From positions 167,015 through 231,014 of the forward strand of contig NZ_JAGSPJ010000005.1 of assembly GCF_018139545.1 (NCBI RefSeq): a stretch of DNA of 64,000 nt, written 5' to 3'. Source of the DNA: Affinundibacterium fentianense (GTDB lineage Bacteria > Pseudomonadota > Gammaproteobacteria > Burkholderiales > Burkholderiaceae_D). The translations under genes were made by a program, and so were the position numbers. This document shows, in pieces, positions 58,466 to 64,000 of this stretch; within the stretch, counting starts at the first letter, position 1, and every line of letters begins with the position of its first letter. A model generated the notes under the pieces. That model was not told the origin of the DNA, did not search any database, and saw only the letters and a program-made list of their open reading frames with translations.

Positions 58466-59545
58466 ATGCAAATTCCAGAAGAAAATAATCCTTCATCGAT
58501 GTCGAGTCATCTGCCAGTGGCAGAGAGTGACAATGCGCAGCTCATGCGCATACTCGCGCGTATTGGATGGGCAACCCTGATTCTTCTGACCTTGATTTTG
58601 TTTGGGACGATAGGTTTCTATCTTTTCAGTGACCGAAGCAGTTGGGAAAACGCGATCTATATGACTTTGATCACGATCTCGACGGTGGGTTATGGAGAAG
58701 GCGTGCCACTTACCTCGTTTGGTGCCAAAGTCTTTGCGGGTGTGATGAGTATTGCCGGCTTAGGTGTGCTGACATTTTTATTTACTAGCTTGACGGTATT
58801 TTTTCTTGAAAAAGATTTAGATTATTCTCTGCGGAGACGGCGAATGGAAAAACGTATTAGAAAATTGCGGCAGCATTTTATTGTTTGCGGCTTTGGGCGA
58901 GTCGGACGTAATGTGGCCCATGAGTTGCAAAAGACCGGACGCCAGTTTGTGGCAATTGACCCTGAGCAAAATAACTTCGACGAATATTTAGATAAGTTTC
59001 CTGACCTGCTGTATCTAGCTGGTGATGCTTCTGACGACGATCTTCTCATTGATGCGGATATCGGCGATGCACGTGGCTTGTTTGCCGTCACGGGTGATGA
59101 TTCACGTAACTTGATGATCATCATCACGGCCAAGCAATTAAATCCACGTTTACGTATTGTGGCGCGCGCGCATGAACTACGGAATGTAGAAAAAATGCGT
59201 AAGGCTGGTGCCGATGAAGTGATTAGCCCAGACTTCACCGGTGGCATGCGCATGGCCTCGGCAATGGTTCGTCCGCATGTGGTCAGTTTCTTGGATGAGA
59301 TGTTGAAGTCTGAGAAAAATTTGCGAGTTGAAGAGGTCGTGACACCATCAGATTTTCCTGCCACTGCGATGGGCAAACTAAGGCTGCGTAGCCCAGACTA
59401 TATTTTGATCGCAGTCCGTGCAAGGAACGATTGGACCTTTAACCCTGATGATCAATATCTACTGCGTGCAGGTGATGTGATTGTAGCGATGACTAGCGCT
59501 GAAGGACGTGCTGAGATTGAACGGCATTTGTTGGATATGATTTAA
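58466..59545 (+). CDS. Kch-like potassium channel with RCK/TrkA-N domain
   Basis: The protein is 359 aa. Two transmembrane helices (about residues 30-53 and 95-115) flank a pore loop with the selectivity filter STVGYGEG, so K+ selectivity is likely. A cytoplasmic RCK domain with the Rossmann motif VCGFGRVGRNVA (about residue 140), VAIDPE and a TGDD motif follows, with a TrkA-C-like tail. It is probably a nucleotide- or ion-gated channel in the inner membrane. The start could also be an internal ATG near residue 12; the ribosome site is weak. Confidence 0.92.
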   Translation: MQIPEENNPSSMSSHLPVAESDNAQLMRILARIGWATLILLTLILFGTIGFYLFSDRSSWENAIYMTLITISTVGYGEGVPLTSFGAKVFAGVMSIAGLGVLTFLFTSLTVFFLEKDLDYSLRRRRMEKRIRKLRQHFIVCGFGRVGRNVAHELQKTGRQFVAIDPEQNNFDEYLDKFPDLLYLAGDASDDDLLIDADIGDARGLFAVTGDDSRNLMIIITAKQLNPRLRIVARAHELRNVEKMRKAGADEVISPDFTGGMRMASAMVRPHVVSFLDEMLKSEKNLRVEEVVTPSDFPATAMGKLRLRSPDYILIAVRARNDWTFNPDDQYLLRAGDVIVAMTSAEGRAEIERHLLDMI

Positions 59546-59583
59546 GAATGCCAACTACTTGATCGTGATTGCCAGAAAAATGT

Positions 59584-59661
59584 AGGGCGGGTGCAAACCG
59601 CGCGCTTCAAAATTCGATCTACCAAGACCAACATTGAGGCGGCGCGGGTTACACCCGCCTT
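59584..59661. repeat. Intergenic inverted repeat, REP-like
   Basis: GGCGGGTGCAAACCGCGC (left arm, about 59586-59603) and its near-complement GCGCGGGTTACACCCGCC (about 59642-59659) pair with two mismatches across a 38-base loop. Motifs of the GGCGGGTGxAACCCGCGC type are dispersed intergenic repeats in many proteobacteria. It may also act as a terminator for the convergent genes on either side. Confidence 0.65.
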
Positions 59662-59767
59662 TCAAAAATTCGTAAAGTAAATTCGAAACAACTGAGCAGT
59701 AGCACGAACACTTCATCAGTTTCAGTCACATCCGCGCTAGGATTTTTCCACATCAAGTTTCAGCGAT

Positions 59768-60304
59768 CTACCAAGTAAAATCATCTGGAATTTTGTAGTC
59801 AGCATACGGATCATCCGCATCAACTTCGTCGGATGTTTTCTTGACACGTATCACGATAGACTCATCGCGTTCAGCGATTTTATCGGCGACAACGCGTGGC
59901 ACTAACTCGACCTTTCCATCGATACACACAATCACGAGTCGTCCTGCGGTCAGGTGCCCTTGCACCTCAGCCGATACATAGATTTTGTCGATCTTAGTAC
60001 CATGGGTGTAGTAATACGTGATGTCGCCATTCCCTTTGCTTTGGCGATTGGCTTGCACCATCTGCACGATTTGCGCAAACACCGCTTTTTGTGCTGCGGC
60101 TGCATCACGTTGTGCATTCAATTCACGTGCACGTTCAGCATTCTTTTGTTGCGCTTCCAGCGCAGCGACCCGCGCGTCATCGACCGTCTCAGCGCCGGTA
60201 CGACGTTCCACTTTTTTCTGATTGACTTTGTCGTGATGCAGTTGCTTGGCCTTACCTTTATTGATTAAGCCGGCTTTGAGGAGTTGATCTTGCAATGAGG
60301 CCAT
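59768..60304 (-). CDS. DUF2058 (YaiL-like) family protein
   Basis: The protein is 178 aa. It has an N-terminal MASLQDQLLKAGLINKGKAKQ segment diagnostic of DUF2058, a charged helical stretch rich in Ala/Arg/Glu/Gln (about residues 35-90), and a C-terminal domain (ITYYYTHGTKIDKIYVS, LVIVCIDGKVELVPR, ending PYADYKIPDDFTW). It is a cytoplasmic, possibly nucleoprotein-associated protein of unknown function. The start at 60304 is chosen because it gives the family N-terminus with GGAAA upstream. The upstream open frame has no similarity. Confidence 0.92.
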   Translation of the reverse strand: MASLQDQLLKAGLINKGKAKQLHHDKVNQKKVERRTGAETVDDARVAALEAQQKNAERARELNAQRDAAAAQKAVFAQIVQMVQANRQSKGNGDITYYYTHGTKIDKIYVSAEVQGHLTAGRLVIVCIDGKVELVPRVVADKIAERDESIVIRVKKTSDEVDADDPYADYKIPDDFTW

Positions 60305-60532
60305 AATAGATTTCCATGAAGTGCGTGCTAGCGAACTTAGCAAGACTGCCGATCCGCTGAAGGGCGCTAGGATAGCAAAGTTTTGGGTTCTGTGGCGTTT
60401 CGCGAGGGTGGCGCAAGCGATAACAATCGTATGCTTAGCTAGGTTTAATTTGAATTTTGCTAGCGTGGGCGATAGGCACATGATGTGGGTTTGTTCGAAT
60501 TTACATATGTTTTCACTTGCTTAAACAATTTG

Positions 60533-60552
60533 CATGGACTAACATGGACTAA
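60533..60552 (+). promoter_or_regulatory. 10-bp tandem repeat upstream of the toxin-antitoxin operon
   Basis: ATGGACTAAC-ATGGACTAAT (60533-60552) lies 26 bp upstream of the antitoxin ATG. Short direct or inverted repeats at this position are typical operator sites bound by antitoxin or antitoxin-toxin complexes. Function is inferred. Confidence 0.45.
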
Positions 60553-60577
60553 TGTCGGAAATTTGAGGATAAAAACC

Positions 60578-60814
60578 ATGCAAATCATTAATATCCACGA
60601 TGCTAAGACACAGTTTTCTAAGTTAGTCGAAGCGGTTTCTCAAGGCGATGAAATTGTGATCGCGCGCGCTGGGACACCCGCGGCGAGGCTGGTGCCAATT
60701 GCCACAACAAAAACAGTTCGCCAACCGGGTGCCTTGAAGGGCAAATTGCAAATTGCGGACGACTTCGACGCGCCGCTGCCAAGTGAACTTCAATCGGCAT
60801 TCGAGGGTGATTAA
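60578..60814 (+). CDS. Phd/YefM-type antitoxin
   Basis: The protein is 78 aa. The N-terminal MQIINIHDAKTQFSKLVEAV and GDEIVIARAGTPAARLVPI are the conserved Phd/YefM DNA-binding region. The C-terminal part (residues ~50-78) would neutralise the toxin. A GAGGA ribosome site lies 9 bp before the ATG. The stop overlaps the toxin start (TAATG), the classic antitoxin-first, coupled arrangement. Confidence 0.93.
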   Translation: MQIINIHDAKTQFSKLVEAVSQGDEIVIARAGTPAARLVPIATTKTVRQPGALKGKLQIADDFDAPLPSELQSAFEGD

Positions 60815-61191
60815 TGAAATTTCTCATCGATACGCATATCTATCTTTGGTGGCTACAAGACAGCCCCAAACTCTCTGAAAAAGCACGCAAGCAAATTCAA
60901 GATGCAACCGAAGTCTACGTCAGCAGCGCAAGCATTTGGGAAGCCACCATCAAGATGTCGATTGGTAAGCTCAGTGTGGACATTGATCAGCTCGTGGCAG
61001 AAATCAGCAAGAGCGGTTTTCAAGAGTTACCCATCACAGCAGCCCATGCTGCGACGGTCGCGCGTTTGCCTGACATTCACAAAGATCCCTTTGATCGTAT
61101 GTTGATTGCACAGGCAATGTCTGAACCGCTTCGATTTTTGACGGCGGATGGGTTGTTGAAGCCGTATTCGGAATTAGTGGAAATTGTTTGA
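60814..61191 (+). CDS. PIN-domain toxin (VapC-type)
   Basis: The 125-aa putative ribonuclease toxin has the PIN acidic residues: FLIDTHIYLWW (Asp near residue 5), a central SSASIWEATIK (Glu), and the C-terminal DPFDRMLIAQA and FLTADG (Asp residues). It belongs to the VapC branch paired with Phd-type antitoxins. VapC toxins cleave tRNA or rRNA; the specific target is unknown. It overlaps its antitoxin. Confidence 0.94.
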   Translation: MKFLIDTHIYLWWLQDSPKLSEKARKQIQDATEVYVSSASIWEATIKMSIGKLSVDIDQLVAEISKSGFQELPITAAHAATVARLPDIHKDPFDRMLIAQAMSEPLRFLTADGLLKPYSELVEIV

Positions 61192-61357
61192 TGCTTCAAG
61201 TCTGAACTTTACACACAAAGCATTGCAGCGTATTTGTTTAGATGTTGGATTGTTATAGCTGGACCCCGATTCTTGCGATATTTGGTGTCAGTTTTTAGTT
61301 GCGCGTATCACCTGGAAGCATCGACATCATTGTTCAGCATTTACAGCGAGCGTGAAT

Positions 61358-62323
61358 ATGAAAAATACAGAACGAGTTTTTTCCGATCACCCTGACAGCG
61401 CTTGGGATGGCGAAGTTGTGTGGAAGCCCGTCAAGTCCATTTGGTTTCTCTCGAATCTGTTGTTGAGCCTGTTCGTCGCACCGTTTTATTTTTCAGCATC
61501 GGGCTTCGCAGTGTTTCTCGGCCTGACCGCGATAACACTATGTTTCGGTCATTCTTTAGGGATGCACAGGCTTTTAATTCATCGTTCTTATACATGCCCA
61601 CTGTGGATGGAGTATGTATTTGTCTATCTGGGCGCCCTTGTGGGAATGGCAGGACCGATTGGTATGCTCAAGCAACACGATTTGCGTGACTGGGCTCAGC
61701 GTCAACAGCGATGCCATGATTTCCTGCTGCATGGATCGAGCATCGCGAAAGACGCTTGGTGGCAGCTCAATTGCGATTTGCAGCTCAAGCACGCGCCGAC
61801 TTTCAGCATCGAGTCACGAGTACTTGGGAGTCGCTTCTATCGTTTTTTAGAAGCAACTTGGTTGCTGCAAGCGATGCTACCGGCTATTCCACTTTATCTA
61901 TTGGGTGGTGTCAGTTGGGTGCTATGGGGTGTTTGTGTACGTGTGGTGATTTCGGTCGGTGGTCATTGGTTTATAGGCTATTTTGCGCACAATCGTGGAG
62001 AGCGCACATGGAAAGTCGATGGCGCCGCCGTGCAAGGCCACAATATCCGCTTAGCGGGGATTTTGTCGATGGGCGAAGCGTGGCACAACAACCATCACGC
62101 CTTCCCCGGTTCTGCCATGCTGGGTTTGTATAAGGATGAACCTGATCCAGGCTGGTGGGTGCTCAACGCCTTGCACAATCTGGGCATCGTCAAAAACATT
62201 CGCCTGCCCGAACATTTACCAGCGCGAGAAGAATTGGTGATCGAAGCGCGCAACCTGGAACACCGTGTCAAGCGCGTGCCCGAAGAATGTGAGATCGCGA
62301 ATTTTATTCGACGGGTTGGGTAG
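61358..62323 (+). CDS. Fatty acid desaturase family membrane protein
   Basis: The protein is 321 aa with four main hydrophobic segments. His box one is GHSLGMHRLLIH (about residue 64) and box three is EAWHNNHHAF. In place of the usual second HxxHH box it has HDLRDWAQRQQRCHDFL, so the metal-ligand pattern differs from classical acyl-CoA desaturases; this resembles a distinct bacterial subfamily. It probably modifies membrane lipid acyl chains at the inner membrane. The start at 61358 (ATG) is preferred over a GTG at 61352, but this is uncertain. Confidence 0.9.
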   Translation: MKNTERVFSDHPDSAWDGEVVWKPVKSIWFLSNLLLSLFVAPFYFSASGFAVFLGLTAITLCFGHSLGMHRLLIHRSYTCPLWMEYVFVYLGALVGMAGPIGMLKQHDLRDWAQRQQRCHDFLLHGSSIAKDAWWQLNCDLQLKHAPTFSIESRVLGSRFYRFLEATWLLQAMLPAIPLYLLGGVSWVLWGVCVRVVISVGGHWFIGYFAHNRGERTWKVDGAAVQGHNIRLAGILSMGEAWHNNHHAFPGSAMLGLYKDEPDPGWWVLNALHNLGIVKNIRLPEHLPAREELVIEARNLEHRVKRVPEECEIANFIRRVG

Positions 62324-62546
62324 GCAAATTGCCACCATCTAATATAGTCATTTGTGTGATAGATTTAACCCTAATATTCAGAACCTCTAAGGCTTGTTGC
62401 TGCGGGAAGAAAGGCGACTTGTTGGTTTAAATTTCCAATGTTTTGAATTGTTTCGAGATTGTGTTATCGCTTGAATTGTCTTCTTCTCTCGCGTAAATGA
62501 TTGACGATGATCGTTTGTGATCGCATATTGCTTAAGGATTAATTTG

Positions 62547-64000
62547 ATGAGTGAACATTGGGCCAAGAAAAATATAAAAAATCTCGTGGAAGCGATACGC
62601 AACGGCGAGGGGAAATGTGTTTTCCTCGTTGGGGCTGGGTGCTCAAAAAGCGCCGGCATACCGCTGGCTCGTGAAATAATTTCGGAAATCGAGAAAAAAT
62701 TTCCTGAGGCGTATTCACAAGCGGAAAAAAGAAATGATTATAACGATGTGATGTCTCAACTCACATCACAACAACGACGCATACTTTTAAACAAGCACAT
62801 TGAGAAAGCGAAAGTAAATTGGGCACATTTAGCTTTGGCCCAACTTTTTAAATCAGAGCTTATCGATAGAGTTTTGACGACAAATTTTGACCCACTAATT
62901 GTTAAAGCGACAGCACTAAATGGTTTTTTTCCGGCTATTTATGATTTGGCGACAAGCGATCAGTTTAGGGCGAATCGAATTTCTCCAAAATCGGTTTTTT
63001 ATCTAAACGGGCAACACACAGGATTTGTCACCTTAAACGCTACTGAAGAGTTGGCAAAGCACAAGGCGCAGCTTTCTGAGATTGTTAGGAATACTGGCGT
63101 CGATCGTATATGGGTCGTGATTGGCTACAGTGGAGCTTGCGATCCCTTACTCGAAGTGTTAGCCGAAGTTGATGACTTTGAAGCGGGTTTATATTGGATC
63201 GGATTCGACGAGTCGCCCTCAGAGGACTTGAAAGTAAAACTGCTTCGAACTAGGGAGAAGCAAGTGTTCTATATTGGGAAGCAAGACGCCGATCAATTCA
63301 TGACTGAATTAGCGCAAAAACTCCAGTGTTTTCCACCAAAATTGCTGTCTGAACCGTTTCAGCACGTAAATCATTTAATTGAGCACATCGATTTTAATAC
63401 AGGTGGTGCGCCTGGTATGGCATTGAAAGAACGTCTGGATAAGCAGTTAACTGACGCACACAAAAATCAGTTAGATTTGGCGCGCTCCGAAAATTTCATG
63501 CAGTTGTTGTTGGCTGGAAAAAATGAGGAAGTTCTTAGTCTATTTGCGAGTGTGAATGAACCTAACGAAGAGGATAAAGACTTGGCTGCTTGGGCGTATA
63601 TTGGTATTGGAAGTGCTTTAAGTGAGCAAGCGAGTGAATTGGCGCAGCAAGATGCACAGGCAGCAGAAGCGGTTTGGCAACTCGCTGGAGAGAAATACGC
63701 AGAAGCGTTGCGCATTAAACCCGACATGTATGAAGCACTAAACAATTGGGGAAGTGCTTTAGGTGATCAAGCGAGGGCATTAGTGCAGCAAGATGCACAG
63801 GCAGCAGAAGCGGTTTGGCAACTCGCTGGAGAGAAATACGCAGAAGCGTTGCGCATTAAACCCGACATGCATGAAGCACTAAACAATTGGGGAAGTGCTT
63901 TAGGTGATCAAGCGAGGGCATTAGTGCAGCAAGATGCACAGGCAGCAGAAGCGGTTTGGCAACTCGCTGGAGAGAAATACGCAGAAGCGTTGCGCATTAA
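62547..64000 (+). CDS. SIR2-like/TPR protein, candidate anti-phage NADase-type effector (3' end cut by window)
   Basis: The frame is open from the ATG at 62547 (AAGGA upstream) to the window end, 484 codons. Residues ~20-260 are a SIR2-like Rossmann domain: VGAGCSKSAGIP (residues 28-39), TTNFD (111-115), VFYLNGQHTG (150-159) and VVIGYSG. Related SIR2 immune proteins use Asn of the TTNFD-type motif and a His in LHG as catalytic residues. Here Asn113 is present but Asn154 replaces the His, with a His at 157. From about residue 350 the protein is built of TPR-like repeats of 47 residues (YAEALRIKPD..EALNNWGSAL). SIR2-TPR proteins are known in defence loci; the activity here is inferred and the His change may inactivate it. 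Confidence 0.88.
   Translation, partial: MSEHWAKKNIKNLVEAIRNGEGKCVFLVGAGCSKSAGIPLAREIISEIEKKFPEAYSQAEKRNDYNDVMSQLTSQQRRILLNKHIEKAKVNWAHLALAQLFKSELIDRVLTTNFDPLIVKATALNGFFPAIYDLATSDQFRANRISPKSVFYLNGQHTGFVTLNATEELAKHKAQLSEIVRNTGVDRIWVVIGYSGACDPLLEVLAEVDDFEAGLYWIGFDESPSEDLKVKLLRTREKQVFYIGKQDADQFMTELAQKLQCFPPKLLSEPFQHVNHLIEHIDFNTGGAPGMALKERLDKQLTDAHKNQLDLARSENFMQLLLAGKNEEVLSLFASVNEPNEEDKDLAAWAYIGIGSALSEQASELAQQDAQAAEAVWQLAGEKYAEALRIKPDMYEALNNWGSALGDQARALVQQDAQAAEAVWQLAGEKYAEALRIKPDMHEALNNWGSALGDQARALVQQDAQAAEAVWQLAGEKYAEALRI
63609..64000 (+). repeat. 141-bp tandem repeats encoding 47-residue TPR units
   Basis: Units begin at 63609, 63750 and 63891 (the last cut by the window edge). The last two are identical over the readable part except at one TAT/CAT codon at the end of a unit, while the first is diverged in its first 40 bases. 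Such near-identity at DNA level implies recent expansion, with likely copy-number variation among strains. Confidence 0.93.

Noticed and set aside
58646..58700. GYGE instead of GYGD in the channel filter as a sign of altered selectivity
   Set aside because: Glu at this position occurs in other bacterial potassium channels and the T-V-G-Y-G core is intact.
63609..64000. Possible CRISPR-like repeat array
   Set aside because: The repeats are 141 bp, contiguous without spacers and in frame within a protein gene, so they are TPR-coding repeats.
1..64000. rRNA, tRNA, insertion sequences, integrase or phage structural genes
   Set aside because: Looked for by reading both strands; none could be recognised. 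A dedicated tRNA/Rfam search was not possible.

Overview
The window reads as chromosomal DNA of a betaproteobacterium, most likely an Oxalobacteraceae member close to Undibacterium. This is inferred from gene content and order (sbp/cysTWA followed by cysB; xseB-ispA-dxs; pyrC next to a DUF3025 gene; a DUF1631 gene) and from moderate GC judged by eye. No rRNA, tRNA, transposase, integrase or CRISPR array was recognised. Coding density is high and most genes look like ordinary core or near-core functions.

Layout. 1-7.4 kb: the right end of a type IV pilus/type II secretion-like operon, with a truncated GspE/PilB ATPase, a GspF/PilC platform protein and four prepilin-like proteins. Three of these are unusually large paralogues sharing four cysteines and a second Ala/Gly-rich hydrophobic segment. 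7.4-9.2 kb: leftward operon dsbB-prmC-GNAT with stop/start overlaps. 9.6-13.7 kb: a solitary molybdopterin oxidoreductase and a FadD-like acyl-CoA ligase. 13.8-20.6 kb: periplasmic binding protein, YciA-like thioesterase, Atm1-type ABC exporter, LysR regulator, CZB-domain protein, Tat-exported dienelactone hydrolase and a VOC protein. 20.7-25.3 kb: beta-propeller phytase downstream of a TonB-dependent receptor, a plausible phytate-acquisition unit. 25.7-27.7 kb: a GGDEF-like protein with a degenerate active-site loop, then an AraC regulator.

27.7-31.5 kb holds one large leftward gene, AT-richer than its neighbours. It encodes a putative PD-(D/E)XK-type nuclease domain, a STAND-like P-loop NTPase and a long helical C-terminus, the architecture of a single-gene anti-phage or surveillance protein. 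31.8-38.1 kb is the sulfate uptake locus (sbp, a degenerate EAL protein, cysT, cysW, cysA, cysB). 38.1-41.2 kb is the isoprenoid operon xseB-ispA-dxs. 41.5-51.7 kb: DUF1631 protein, a membrane protein fused to a spermidine-synthase-like domain, glutamate dehydrogenase, an amino-acid-type binding protein, pyrC and DUF3025. 51.9-62.3 kb: YdcH-like protein, RpiR regulator, DUF2147 protein, ArsR-SRPBCC pair, PhnB-like VOC protein, TPR/GT9-like protein, a K+ channel, a DUF2058 protein, a VapBC-type toxin-antitoxin pair and a fatty acid desaturase.

The right edge (62547-64000) carries the 5' part of a SIR2-like/TPR protein. It has nearly identical 141-bp tandem repeats and an Asn where related SIR2 domains have the catalytic His of an L-H-G motif. 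The STAND-nuclease gene and this SIR2-TPR gene are the two best candidates for an undescribed immune system; they lie 31 kb apart and nothing in the sequence links them.
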